Assembly: GCA_016271365.2 (NCBI GenBank)
Contig: CM057452.1
Coordinates: forward strand, 830,644,001 to 830,708,000
DNA: 64,000 bases
Source: Neoceratodus forsteri
Lineage: Eukaryota > Chordata > Ceratodontiformes > Ceratodontidae
Reading direction: 5' to 3'
Below the pieces are notes generated by a model. That model was not told the origin of the DNA. It ran no database searches and was given only the letters and a program-made list of their open reading frames with translations. Position numbers and translations under genes: made by a program. Of this stretch, positions 10,768 through 22,854 are shown in pieces; the stretch's first letter is position 1; each line of letters begins with the position of its first letter.

Positions 10768-13700
10768 CTAATCCAGTAGAAAATCGAAATCCTTCCAATA
10801 AGATTTCCATTTCCTTATAGGAATTATATTCCTCTCTATAAACATTAATTTCTTTATATCAGATTCTATTATCATAATCAATGTAAAAGGGGGCAAGAAC
10901 TGCTGCTGTAGTAATAATCTACAGCGGCTAATCCATAGCCAGTATAAAAGAAATACATGTATTACTTGTAAAGTACTATATCTGTCATTTCGTTGTTCAT
11001 TAGCAAAACAGCCATAATACAAGCTCACCTTTACTGGTGGGAGTTTTAGGCTATCCTTCCATCTTTCTTTTAGGATGTCCCAAAATTTTTTTACATACCA
11101 ACAATCATAATATAAATGGTCCATTGTCTCTAATTGAATAATACACTTGTCTCTTGGACAATATCTCTCTTGTAAAGGTTTATGTTTTTGGTTACTGCAT
11201 ACATTGATTTTACCATGTACTCCCAGCCATAAAATATCCCACATCTGTTCGAGTATCTGCGACCATTTGTTAAATAGTGACCTAAACCAGAACTTACTAC
11301 CTCAGGAAATGACTGAAAGGGAATCTGAGAAAAGGAGCCCATAATAAAATTATACATTCCTCTTCTATTAAGCTTCTTAGCTAATGTCAACTCACATCCC
11401 ATTTTCTGATATAATCAAATACTGACCTCCAAGTATCTTGACGGAGGCCTCCTTTTATTAAAATGCACAAAACATCTTTCTTCCATTCTCTCAATATACC
11501 CTTTAGATGAAGGTTTATTAAGAAAACCCATGCTTGAGAATTATTTCGTACAACAGGAATCAAGTTATTATATAAGAAAATAGTAAAAAAGAAAACAATT
11601 GGATTTACCATCCCTAATCCACCCTCTTTTATCCCCAAAAACAGTGTATTTCTTTTAATAGGATTTAAACGACTGCCCCATATACCGCTAAAAAAGCATC
11701 TCATCAAAGACGTTTCAAGCATTTTAGGGATATAAAAAATGTTGCTTATAAACAAAAAAATTGGAATAAGGTATGTTTTCACCAAATAAATGCGTTTCTT
11801 CTTAGCCAATCTATGTTTATTCCATTGAGTCACTTTTAGATTTGCTTCCTTTAATACCTCTTGCCAATTATCCCAATCACTATTTTGGCCCCCAAAATAA
11901 ATTCCCAAAATTTTGCATGGTGCTTGCTCTACTTTAAATCTTCCTGCCCAAACAGGATTTTCAGGAAATCCTGGTATCGCCACACATTTAGTTTTTCCTC
12001 ATTAATTTTTGCTCCTATGGTTTTCCCTACGATCTTAAGTAGTTCATATGCTAATTCTATAGCCTCACTATTGGGCAGCACTAAGCAAATATCATCTGCA
12101 TAAACGATTAATTTAGGAAAATGAATATTATATTTTACAATGGGTCTAATTAAAGGCGACCTACATATAATTCTCAGCACAGGATCTAAAGCAAACACGT
12201 ACAGAATTGGGCTGAGTGGGCATCCCTGTCTGACTCCTTTCACCACACTGTGAGGTCTACCTCTCCACCCGTTTTCTAGTGGAATAACCATAGCCAATGC
12301 ATAACATAGTTGTACCCAATTCACAAATTGAACAGGTATCCCGTAAGCTTTCAGACATTCCCATAGATAATTGTGTGACACTTCGTCAAAGCTTTTGATT
12401 GGTCTAGACTAACCAGATATCCTTCTAACCCATTAACTGGGTTTTTACCTGCTGACATAATTTCTTTGATCAGAATTAAAGCATCTGTTAAATGTCTCCC
12501 AGGCACTCGCAGAACTGCTGTACATGTATCAAGTTCTAGTTATCAAAGATAATCTATTTCCCAAAAGTTTAGCAAATATCTTGAAATCTATATTTAAAAG
12601 AGTTAAAGGTCTCCAATTTTTAATGTCCATTCTATCACCTTTCTTAAAAAGGAAAATAAGTAATCCCTCATACATTTGAGTAGGTAGCAGCATATCTTCC
12701 AAAAATGAGTTATATACCACTAATAATTCCTTTGGCATTAACTCCCACAATATTTTATATACTTCTCCCAGTAGCCCATCAGAACCGGGTGAGGTATTTT
12801 TCTTTAATGTAGATATCACATTGCTCATTTCTATCTCAGTAAAAGCCGCTACCATTTTAGATTTGAAATCAGACTCTATTTTTGGCAAATTTGCGGCTTC
12901 TAATAAATGGGGTATAAAATTAGAAGGGGGTCCCGCCGTCCCAAAAGTGCTTTCCATATATTCGTCTAAAAAATCTATTATTCCCCTATTGTCATAAACC
13001 GCAACCCCTTTTTTTTTTTCCACAGCCCCGAAAATAGACGCTTGTTCAATCTAGCTTGACATGCTAAAAAGGGATTCACCTGAGCGGTTTTCCCTTGGGT
13101 CCCGAATTTTTGTTCTTGACTTAAGGATTTCATACGATCATACTGGAAAGATGACATCTGCATCTTTATATATTTAATCTCTTTGGATAGATCCTTGCCA
13201 CTTTCATGTTGAGAGGACAATAGAGATTGCAATGGCCAACGTAACTTCAAATAATTACTGTTTCTCAATCTCGCCATTGCTCTTCCTTTATATTGGAAGT
13301 AACCAATCAGGCATCTTTTTAAGGCTCCCCACCAACTTCCTAAATCTTCGAATAAACCCATCGTGGAAATTTGATCTTTTATTATCATACTTATATCAGA
13401 GATTACTGATATTTCTTTTAAACACAGAACATTAAGCTTCCAAAATCCTGGCCCTTGTTCCCTATTCTGGAGGTACTCACCTTAATTCAATTAATATATG
13501 ATCCAAGTTTCCACTGGAATGTAAATTAGTCCATCTATCTGTAACCTCTCGGCACAAATATAAAGTCTATCCAAGATGTTAATTTCCTTTAAAGAAAGTA
13601 GATTTACTTAAATTTTGCCCATTCTTATGTGCATCTTTTAGCACTGCCTGATCCAGAATAGAGGATAAACAAGATTTATCACAATACACTTCCCTGTTTC

Positions 13701-14093
13701 TTTTTCCGTTCAAAATTAATGTTAAAATCTCCTCTAAAATTAACAACCCTTTTTGTACAGAAATACGATTCGTATTTTGTATAACAAATCGATTCTCTGA
13801 GACTTCACCTGCGGTCCATACACTGAAATTATACGACAGGAGGTATCTTTTATCCTCTCATCTATCATTAAAGCTCTACCAGGCTCAATTTCAACAGTTC
13901 GAAGTAAACTTACTTCGAAAGTGTTAAAGCATACCCCCACACCACTGCACAAATCTTCACCTAAAGACCAAAACGACACACCCCACATCCACTGATTTCT
14001 AGCTTCAGCTATTTCTAACACAGTATACAATCGAGTATCCTGTAAAAGATACACGTCGTATTTTAATTCCGAAAGTATCCCAAAAGTTGTCAA
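10768..14093 (-). pseudogene. Tx1-type ORF2: APE endonuclease, RT, zinc knuckle
   Basis: Endonuclease region at 13740-14093 (YDVYLLQDTRL, GVGVCF, IISVYGPQ). Linker and fingers at 12529-13388, with TSPGSDGL and WRPLTLLNID. Palm at 11929-12381 has GVRQGCPLSP followed by LIVYADDICLV, the RT catalytic box. The thumb and C-terminal part run 10768-11983, with CPRDKCIIQLETMDHLYYDCWYVKKFW holding the CxxC...HxxxxC knuckle common to L1-group ORF2. Several frame changes separate these blocks. The protein would cut target DNA and copy element RNA by target-primed reverse transcription. Confidence 0.85.
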
Positions 14094-14157
14094 ACGCTTT
14101 ACATACGATCTAATACTATTAACATTTAGAGATGTTATAGTTAAAGGAAAAGAAGAT

Positions 14158-16340
14158 TTAGGGAGGGGGTTTAAATGATTTATTACTAGACCTGGTCACA
14201 CGCTTAACCACCTCTAGTGTTTTTTGCTTACCAGGGCACCCCATGCAGGTTTTAGAGGATTCTGCACTAAATTCATTAGGGTTCTGATTTAAAACTGGAG
14301 AACTTTCTTCCATTTGTTCTCCCCAACTTGCAAAAATAGAATATCTATTAGATAGAGGCAAAGGGGAGTTCGGGGAATCCCTGATAGAAACACTTTCTAC
14401 CAATGCTTCTCTTTCTTGATAACCCTCTTTCTCTTTTACACTTAAAGAAACATCCTGATCATTGCTCAACTGCCTCGTAGACCGGACGGGGGATACATGA
14501 GGGGTAACAAAAGGGGTAGACAGATCTTCGCTGCCTAGACCCACACTCGAGGTTAAAGGAAATTCTTGTGGCATAGAATTACCTGATCCCTCAGACCTTG
14601 ATCTTGAGCTAGGTCTTCTTCCATTTCTGGGGCCTCCCCCTCTTCCCCTTCCCCTACATTCCTCTCCTACCCTTGTTCCTGATTCAATGTTCTCAGATTC
14701 TGTTTGAGAACTACGAGCTTGTGCTAACAAATGTTCTTGGTCTGAGGTCTCATTAGTCTCAGCATGTTTCCGTGCACAGTCTGCAAATACATGATCTGTT
14801 TCATTACATAAACTGCATAAAGGAGGACTTGTACATTCTGATATTTGGTGCCCCAACATCCCACAGTGAAAACACCGGACCTGCTTACAAGCTGTATTTA
14901 AATGGGATAACGAACCACATTTGAAACAACTTTTAGGTTGACCTGCATAAAATATAATACCCCTATCCCTTCCCAAATAGAAAGAGCTGGGCAAACGTTG
15001 TATGCCCTCGGCATCATGAATCAGTCTGACACGGAAAGTCCATCCTCCTGTCCAAAAACCATTAATATCCAAAATTGGGTGAGGTTTGTCCTGCACATAG
15101 CATTTTTCTCTAACCAAAACATAATGTCAGATATATTCACCTTCATTTCGGAATAATATTGTCACTGTTTTAACTGTAGGTTTAGTTATTGGGATAGCTT
15201 GAAAGTTTTCCATTTTCGTTATTCTGTAAATTATAATAAAGCCTCAAAACTTATCTAAGGACATTTCAGTACGAAAACTGACATCATAATAGCGATCTCC
15301 TGGTGGATGAATTAGTGCATACACTTCGCTTGGTGAAAATAACATAGAGTCTATTAATAAACTTTTGCCCACCCAAACACGGTCTGGGGCTATTGATAAC
15401 TGCCCAATGTATCTCAGTCTTACTAGGAATCTGCGTTTTGCCGACTCCACAGGTTTTCTAAAAAGGCCAGCAAAAGTTTTCGCCGGTTCCTCTCCTGTAT
15501 TTAAAACACTTACTGACTCGTTGTTTTCTTTCTCTCTTATTGTTTGTAAAGATCCTTCTGTAGGTACAGGCTCTGTTGTGCGCTGAAGTATAGAAGGAAC
15601 CTCTATCTCTGGGTGCAGAAGGTTGTTTGTCAAACATGTCTCCTGTCCATCCATGGCGTCTTGCGTTTCTGAAAAAACAATAGCCTCAGCTTGGGATCAC
15701 GCATCCTCATTTTTGTCTAATTGGGACTCTGAAATTTGAAGAGTTTTCCCAGTTTGTTCTTTATTTTTTTGACCTAAAGGTAATGAATTACTAGTTCCAG
15801 GAATCGGAATTAAAGGGTCCAGGACCCACTTGTTTCCATCCCATTCCCAGCCCGCTTTTACTAATGCTTCTCCAGGGGACCAAGGTTCTAATGGACTCGT
15901 AGTTTTAGATTTCTGTACCTGAACCTAAATTTTCCTTGTAGCGGGATTCGAACTCCCTCCATCTTCCATTTGTTGTTCAAAACGCTTGCCTCCTTCATAA
16001 TTCGGGCTTACAGGGGAGCGTTTCCTCTTGTTCCTTTCCACTTGAGTTTCTGCTGGCAAGTTTGGTAATCTTTTCAGCCATCAAAATTAAGTCCAAAAGA
16101 TGTTGTTTTTCTTTTTAGCTCCTCGGCTAAAACCATTTAAATCCTCTTCTTCTACATCCATATTATTTCCATCAGATATTATCGTTTCCTCACATACCTG
16201 GCTTATTGCAGTCTCCTGGCTTCGAACCTCTTTGTTCGCTACAGGTGCATCTTCCAAACAGGTTGGAGTTGCGTACTCACAACCTTCCTCTTTGAGCTCC
16301 TCCGACTGACTGGGCTCCTCCATCTCCTCGGACAGACAGC
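14158..16340 (-). pseudogene. Tx1-type ORF1 with three CCHC knuckles
   Basis: The long frame at 14158-15117 carries three tandem CxxCxxxxHxxxxC knuckles (CFKCGSLSHLNTAC, CFHCGMLGHQISEC, CSLCNETDHVFADC) at about residues 60-115, followed by an Arg/Gly/Ser-rich tail (RGRGRGGGPRNGRRPSSRSRS). Upstream frames at 15244-15654 and 16087-16340 give a basic, RRM-like middle and an acidic N-terminal region. Gag-like RNA binding is inferred from the knuckles. Frameshifts and at least one stop separate the pieces. Confidence 0.8.
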
Positions 16341-16347
16341 ACCACCC

Positions 16348-16368
16348 TCGAAAAGAGTAGGGGAATTT
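16348..16368 (+). repeat. Target-site duplication of Tx1-type LINE, right copy
   Basis: Identical to 10576-10596. Confidence 0.9.
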
Positions 16369-16832
16369 CCCCGGTGTCCTGGCCAAATTTCCCTCATTCA
16401 CTAAAAATACCACCAACAGCTTAATCTGGTTCAAGGTCAGTTGGCATTCATCAGTATCCCCCTCCCCCGGGTCATGCCTGAAAATAGGCAGGATTTGTCT
16501 AGTGCACTTACCCGGTCAACAAAAGCTAAATAAATAAATAAATAAAACTGTCCCTGATTTTGCCTCAAAATTTTCCTCTGTTCCTCGTAAAATTTGTGTT
16601 TTTATAACAGAACAGTGGTGATTAAAAGCACAAAATAATGTCAAACATTAAAGTTACAGATTTTGTTTTCTTCAGAAAATGCATCTTAACACAAATCCTT
16701 TCATTCTATCAGCTTTCTGAGTGAATAGCAAACATTTTTAAGATATGTCCCTCATTTGGGGTCTTTGTTCCTGATTTTTTTAAGCCTTGTCCCTGATTCA
16801 TGAGGCAAGAGGTTGAGAGGTATGCCTGGCCC

Positions 16833-17173
16833 TGGTGTCTTATAGGGTACTCATTAGTTTACGCACAGTTTAAGTGTATATGAATTTTGATGCAAAAATA
16901 AGCTGCTTGAAAGGAGAGCCATAAAAATCAGACCGGTGGATTACATTGTTAATAAGTTTTCAGACCCAGTATTAAAAACCCATACCATTTAAAGATGTTA
17001 TTGTTGCTGAGTGTGTTGGAGATTTAAATTTATAAAATACAACTTTAATTAATAAAACTGATGTTTAAGTATACAATGGCAATTATAATTCTAGTGATCT
17101 GATTGGTCAGACTGCCCTAGAGACAATGATGTTATCTGAAAATAACATCACTGTATCTAGGGCAGGTAGAAAA
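16833..17173. other. Intervening AT-rich sequence with a short hairpin
   Basis: No gene. At 17113-17166 CTGCCCTAGAGACAATGATGTTAT is followed after a few bases by its near complement ATAACATCACTGTATCTAGGGCAG, a roughly 54-bp foldback next to the left end of DIRS-B. Confidence 0.6.
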
Positions 17174-17577
17174 ATGGAAATTATGTACCTACCGTAATTC
17201 TTGATCATCTTGGACGAAGTCTCCACCATTCATTCACACTAATGGGAGTTTGCCAGGGGCTCTAGGACCCAGCAGGAGCTAATTTTTTCAAGAGGGCCGG
17301 TGCCTGAGATGGAGCAGCGAGGAGGGGCACTGGGAGCCCTGGCTCATGAGACAATGACTATCTCGGCGCCGACCCTCCAACTGCCTCAGTACCTTTTTTT
17401 CCGAGGAGGTGCAGTGTAACTTGACCTAGAAGGAGAAACCTAAAAATTGGACATAAGATAGTCCGAATGACCCACGTAAGAAGGGTCAACAATAAAGTCT
17501 TCACAGCTCAGCCATTGAGGGAGTGAAGACCAAAAACAGAGAGTGAGCTCGGGGGGATGGTGAGTGGGCGTGTGAAT

Positions 17578-17690
17578 AAGTGGTGGAGACTTCGTCCAAG
17601 AAGATCAAGAATTACGGTAGGTACATAATTTCCATATCTTCCTGGACATAAAGTCTCCACCACTCATTCACACTAATGGGAGAATACCGA
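17578..17690. repeat. DIRS-B internal complementary region
   Basis: The first half complements the left terminus (ACGGTAGGTACATAATTTCC against GGAAATTATGTACCTACCGT at 17176). The second half complements the right terminus (TCTTCCTGGACATAAAGTC against GACTTTATGTCCAGGAAGA at 22983). The two halves meet at 17632-17637, which marks the element's two tips. Confidence 0.9.
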
Positions 17691-18922
17691 GCTAAATAAT
17701 CCCCCGAGATGGGTGGCAGGAGATAAAAAGCTCACATACTTAGGACAGAAGTCCGTTAAGAATGGTCCTGCCAAATGATAGATATCATCTGGCATGGACA
17801 TCCAAGGTGTAGTGCTTAACGGAAGTTTGCACGGAGCTCCAAGTGGCCGCATTGCAAATATCTGTGATGGGCACGTTGTGGATTTCTGCCAGAGATGCCG
17901 CGTCTGCTCTGGTGGAGTGAGCGTACACTCTGCCTTCCAGCCTGTCCTGTGCCATAGAATAGCAGTGGCAAAGGCAAGCCACCAGCCATGCTGAGAAATA
18001 TCTGATAGCGACAGGTTGGCCCAGCCAGGTCTCGCTGAAGGAAACAAATAGTTGTTGAGCCTTGTGAATTTCTTTTGTTCTATCTAGATAGAACTGCAAA
18101 GCTCTCTTAACATCCAGTGAACGAGGGGTACGCTCCCCTTCATTCTGGAAGTTTGCAAAGTAGGTAGGAAGGACAAAAGGTTGGTTTAGATGGAATTCTG
18201 AGACAACCTTAGGGAGAAACTTAGGATGAGTCCTAAGAACTACTTTGTCCTTATGTAATACAGTGTATGGGTGTCTGTGACCAGTGCATGTATTTTGAAA
18301 ACTCTACGGGCCAAAGTAATGGCCAACAGGAAGGCCATTTCCAAGTAAGGAACTTCAGGTCACAAGTAGCTAGAGGCTCAAAAGGTTTACGAGTGAGCAT
18401 GTCTAGCACAAGATTAATGTTCCAAGCTGCAACTGAATGTCTGATAGGAGGTCTAGTATGCAGAATACCCCTAAGAAAACTCTTAGCAACAGGCAACTGA
18501 GCCAGTGACATGGAAAGTACTGGCTCATGATATGCCGAAATGGCACAAAGATGAACTTTGACTGTGGAGTACTGCAGACCTGTATTCGAGAGGTCTAAAA
18601 GATACTCCAAGACTTTACTCGGTGGGCAGGAAAAAGGGTTCCAAGAGGATTTTGTACACCAGAAAGAGAAACACTTCCTTTTGGCTGTGTAGGTTTTTCT
18701 AGTGGCCGGCTTACGTGTAGCCAAAAGAATATCTGAAACTCTACGAGAAACATTGAACCTATTCACCTCTATCTCTTCAGGAGCCAAGCGTGAAGGTGAA
18801 GTGACCCTAGGTTTGGCTGGACCAAGGGACCCTGGTTCAGGAGGCTTGTCTGAAGGGGAAGCATCTTCAAAGGGGTTTCCGATGGACTGTTGAGTAGCAG
18901 AAACCATATCTGCCGAGGCCAA
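17673..18922 (-). pseudogene. DIRS-B tyrosine recombinase
   Basis: The N-terminal core-binding domain at 18251-18922 contains RKTYTAKRKCFSFWC, a VLEYLLDLSNTGL block and the STVKVHLCAISAYHEP signature. The catalytic domain at 17785-18099 has LDRTKEIHKAQQLFVSF, WLVACLCHCY and the YAHSTRADAASLAE box with the conserved H and R. It ends with NAATWSSVQTSVKHYTLD, where the tyrosine nucleophile is expected. The two halves are in different frames. It would integrate the circular DIRS DNA. Confidence 0.88.
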
Positions 18923-18929
18923 AAGGGGG

Positions 18930-20420
18930 CAATGAGAATCATTCTACTACCCCTTGGACTCCAATTTGAGAAGTACCCTCTGAATTAGGGGAAGAGGAAG
19001 AAAGGCATATAGAAAGCGTCTTGTCCAACACAGCCTGAACGCATCCTGACATAAAATGCCAGATCCTGGATTTCTGGAGTAGAAGAGAGGCAGTTTTGCG
19101 TTGAGTGGGGACGTGAAAAGGTCTGGAGTTCCCCACTCTTTGAAGAGTGACTGAACGACGGTTAAGTCGAGAGACTACTCATGAGGATTTGTCTCCGTTC
19201 TGCTGAGACGGTCTGCCAGTTCATTTTGCACTCCTGGCAGGTAGTTCACCTGAATTAGAGCCTTGTGTTCCAGGCACCACTCCCACACTCTCATCGCTTC
19301 CCTGCATAATGAGTAAGAGTGTGCACCGCCCTGTTTGTTGATGTAATACATCACTGCTTTGTTGTCCATTTGAAGGACAGTGTTCTTGTGACAGAGTATG
19401 TCCTTCAAGGCTTGGACTGCATAGAGGATGGCTCTCATTTCCAGGATGTTTATGTGAAGTTGGGACTCGTCCTGAGTCCACATACCCTGGGTGTGGAGAT
19501 CCTGGCAGTGGGCTCCCCAACCCATCAGGGATGCGTCCATGGTAATGGAGATCTGATGAACCAGAGGGCAAAGGGATATCCTTCCAGAAGATGGTCCTCC
19601 TGTGACCACCAGGTGAGTGACCTCTTTAGAGGTTCTGTCACCTTGATGAGAAAGAACTGTGGGTGAGTGGTTGGGAACCACAGAGTACTGAGCATCCACT
19701 GAGTGGTTCTCATGTGGAGATGAACTAAGGGTACAGTGAACACCGAGGATGCCATGAGGCCCAGCATCCATGGCATCGAAATAGCTCAAACCGAGCTGTG
19801 TTCTCTGATGTATCATGCCATCTATAAGATATCGCTCCTTCTGTCCTCTGGAAGAAAAGCCTTCACACAGGAGGTGTCCAGAAGAGTTCTTATGAAGAGG
19901 AGCTTCTGGGAGGGCTGCAACTGTGACTTGTTGAGATTTAGCAGGACTCCCATGGACGTGAGGAATTCTGAGGCCATGGCCATGGCCTCCAGAGTCTCTT
20001 GCCTGGATGGACTTGATAGGAGCTAGTCGTCCAGATATGGGGGTCACTTGAATTCTGATTTTTCTGAGGTGCGCCACGAGAATTGCACAACACTGTAAAA
20101 ACTTGAGGTGCCGAGGATAGCCCAAAGTGCAGGGCTCTGAATTGATAGTGTTGGCCCAATACCATGAACCTTAGGTATTTGTGGTGGTTTGGGTGTATGA
20201 GAATGTGTTGGTAGGCATCCTGCATGTCCAGGGAGGCTAGCCAATTGTGTCAATGAAGCAAAGGTAGCAGGGTACCTGGTGATATAATTTTGAACTTTTC
20301 CTTGTGAAGGAACATGTTTAGCTTTCTGAGATATAGAATGGGGTGCATGCCGCCAGTTTTCTTTGGGACCAGAAAGTAATGGGAGTAGAAACCCGTGTTT
20401 CATTGATCTAGCGGAACTAC
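18930..20420 (-). pseudogene. DIRS-B reverse transcriptase / RNase H
   Basis: RT motifs are at 19938-20225 (MQDAYQHILIHPNHHKYLRF, then QFRALHFGLSSAPQVFT). RNase H at about 19175-19560 is well preserved, with MGWGAHC, LQMDNKAVMYYINKQGG and the terminal LPGVQNELADRLSR. The frame at 18939-19136 covers the methylase-like part in a shifted frame. Frames change between RT and RNase H, so no intact polyprotein remains. Confidence 0.88.
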
Positions 20421-20679
20421 TTCTACTGACCTGCTGTTCAGAAGGCCTTGCACCTCGGAGGCAAGAAGGTCTAACTGTACTGCCGACATCCTGGGCTGTC
20501 GTTTGGGAGGATGATCCGGAGGGGTTTCAGAAAGATTGAGAGAGTACACCTCATGGATTATCTGGAGGACCCATTTGTCTGATGTTATAGATTTTCAATG
20601 ATTGTAGAACTGAGTCAAATGACCTCCCACTGCTGAGGAGGAGTCCCCCTTGGACAGCTGAGGTGGGACCTGGGCCAGA

Positions 20680-22730
20680 AACTCAGAAGGTGGCACTGGG
20701 CACTTTAGGGCCCTTGTGCCTTCTGCTGCACTTTCTTTTGTGGCTGAGGGTTGTGGTTTTTGTTAAAACCTCCTCTGCCTCTGCCCTGAAAGGACTGATG
20801 GTTGTGAAACTGATGCTTGTTCGCACCCCCTTGGGAGGGAGCGGGTGCAGGTCTAGCCATCTTAATGGCAGACCTAGTGTTCTGTGTGACCTCCAGAGCT
20901 TGCTCCACCTGAGGCCTGAACAGATATGTACCAGCAAAGGGTAAGGCCATGACCTGCTGCTGGGCATCATTCGTGAAGCCAAAAGTATGAAGCCAAGAGT
21001 GGCGGTGGGTGGAGATGCCAGCCACCAACACTCGGGAGGCGGTATCATCAGCATCCATTGCAGCTTTAACCTGTTGGTTATTGGATTCAATACCCCTAGT
21101 TATGGTGTGAAGTAGCTCTGAACTATCTTCCAATTCAGGCAGAACTTCCACCATTTCTTTGAGGGAATGCCAAAGTACATACTCTTACTGAGAAAAATAA
21201 CCCTGGTTCCTGGCAATACGCATACCTATGGTTGAGGTAGCAAAGACTCTCCTACCTAAGGTGTCTATCTTGCAAGATTCTTGTTCATTGGTCGGGCTGT
21301 AGATCCTTGAGGAAGGACAGCCTTATCATTCTCTGCCAAGACCACAATGGCATCAGCAAAGGCTTGTGAGGCCAAAATGGGGCGATCCTTGGGAGGGGCA
21401 TACTTCCTATCTATGGACTTGGCCACAGAAGGAATGAGAGCCAGATTCTTCCACATCATCTGTGAGAGGGTCTCAAAAGAGGGCTGTACTGGAGGGGTTA
21501 AATCCATAGGGATCTCTGGGACATGAAGATGCTGGAGTCACAAAAGCCTCCCAGGATCGATTTCTGTAGTCTGGAGAGAAAGAGTAGAGTTAGCATTTTT
21601 GAGCAGAGACTTAAAGGAAAGGTTTTCAATCACAGGCTCTGCAGAAGGATTGATCCCTGCTCCCAAGGCAGTGTCATCAACATCATCACCCCGACGAAGA
21701 TTTGGGTCAGGCTCAAAATCATCTCCTGACAGTCCGGGGGGACTATATAGACAGGAAAGGAATGAAAATCAGGAGGAAGAACAGAAGAAGAAAGAATCTG
21801 AGTCAAAAAACCCTGAAGACTGGTCGGCGCCGCACCAGGTCTCGGCACCGAGCACAAGGAGGGAGGTGTGCGGCGCAGCAGATGGCGCCGAAAGACCCTG
21901 CAGCACTGACAAACCCCATGGCACCATGCACAGCACCGATAGAGGCCGCGGACAGTGCTGAGAGTGTCCCAGAGGTCATAAAACTGTGATTTGAGGTAAA
22001 AGAGGGAAAAATGGCAGGAGATAGAGGCATCGGTGTGGACCCCTGCATCGCAGCCATGTGAGGGGAATAAACACTGGAATGCAGAGTCGACGGCACCTAA
22101 GAAGGCGGCGCGTGACTATGAAGGCCCATCCACCCTCCCCGTCCCTCCAGAGCTGAATGGCCTGAAGGCCCTAGCGTTGGACTGACCGACTCTGGCAACT
22201 GGACCAACCTCCGAGCCCACTACTCCATAAGAGTAGCCCACTGGTGAAACTGTTAATCGGAGGCTCCTCCAATAGGCGGGGAGGAACTCCAGTGTTGAAG
22301 AGGTCGGCTACCAGAGACAGAAACCGGCGACTCCAACAGAGATGAAGACTGGTGTCTGGCCCTAATAACCGACAGTCAACGTGCAGACATACCACAGGGT
22401 GACCTCGAGTGATGCTTTTTCTTCTTCGACCTATGTGTCGAAGAAGAACTCGAGGCCGAACGGCGCCGAGAATGGGACCATTTCCTTTTATGCTTTCGGG
22501 GGGACTTCCCATCCCCCTGAGCACTGGACCATCCGTTTTCAGACCTCCCCTCTCCAGGAAGGGTGGCGGACCAGACCTGGCCCGGCTGATGAACAGCTTT
22601 CATATGAAGTCTCCCTACCGTTACCTGACCCGCTCATGGTCGACTCTGTCAATGGAGGGCTGAAGACTTCTGTTGTACAATTTAAAATATACAGTCGGTA
22701 CTGATTCAAAATAATTCTACAAAACAAACT
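20680..22730 (-). pseudogene. DIRS-B gag-like ORF1
   Basis: The N-terminal part at 22376-22603 is strongly basic and Ser/Arg/Lys rich (RRRSASSSSSTHRSKKKKHHSRS). The middle is Pro/Ala/Ser rich. The C-terminal part at 20705-21507 has FETLSQMMWKNLALIP, a VLAENDKAVLPQG stretch and a Gln/Gly/Arg-rich end (FQGRGRGGFNKN). Position before RT and likeness to the C-terminal part of DIRS-A ORF1 support the gag-like call. Frames are broken near 21180 and 21510. Confidence 0.72.
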
Positions 22731-22854
22731 GAACTATTGCTGCTAGTGAAGTTTAACTCCCAGCAGTCGAGCGACGTCATCACTGAAGCACACTCAATGG
22801 CAGGAAAAAAGGATCTGTGGCAGCTGGAGGGTCGACGCCAAGACAGTCATTACC

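Larger units (their letters stand above)
10597..16347 (-). mobile_element. Tx1/L1-group LINE, near full length
   Basis: 5.75-kb minus-strand non-LTR retrotransposon flanked by a perfect 21-bp duplication. ORF1 has three CCHC zinc knuckles, a feature of Tx1-clade ORF1. ORF2 has an APE endonuclease, an RT with YADD and a C-terminal CxxC...H...C knuckle. The 3' end (10597 on) is AT-rich rather than a clean poly(A). Compared with the other LINEs in the window the frames are long and only lightly broken, so it is fairly young. Confidence 0.85.
10384..16545 (+). mobile_element. tRNA-derived SINE with L2-type tail (interrupted)
   Basis: 5'-truncated SINE beginning near a B-box-like GGGTTCAGTTCCC (10410-10422). 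The body includes CTTTCAGATGAGATATTAAACC and GATCCCATGGCA segments typical of widespread vertebrate SINEs. After the Tx1 insertion (10597-16347) it resumes with CCCCGGTGTCCTGGCC. It ends with a CCTGAAAATAGGCA...CTTACCCGGTCAACAAAAG block and (AAAT)n. That last block is shared with the L2-type LINE at 31370-31455. Confidence 0.8.
10371..16824. mobile_element. hAT-type MITE (interrupted)
   Basis: Terminal inverted repeats CATACCTCTCAAC (10371-10383) and GTTGAGAGGTATG (16812-16824) are flanked by a perfect 8-bp direct repeat CCTGGCCC (10363-10370 and 16825-16832). An 8-bp target duplication is the hallmark of hAT transposons. Removing the nested SINE/LINE leaves about 290 bp of AT-rich MITE containing repeated GTCCCTGATT motifs. 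No transposase is present. Confidence 0.8.

Noticed and set aside
21599..21989. Charged plus-strand frames of 95-120 residues
   Set aside because: They lie antisense to the DIRS-B gag-like gene and have no recognisable domain.
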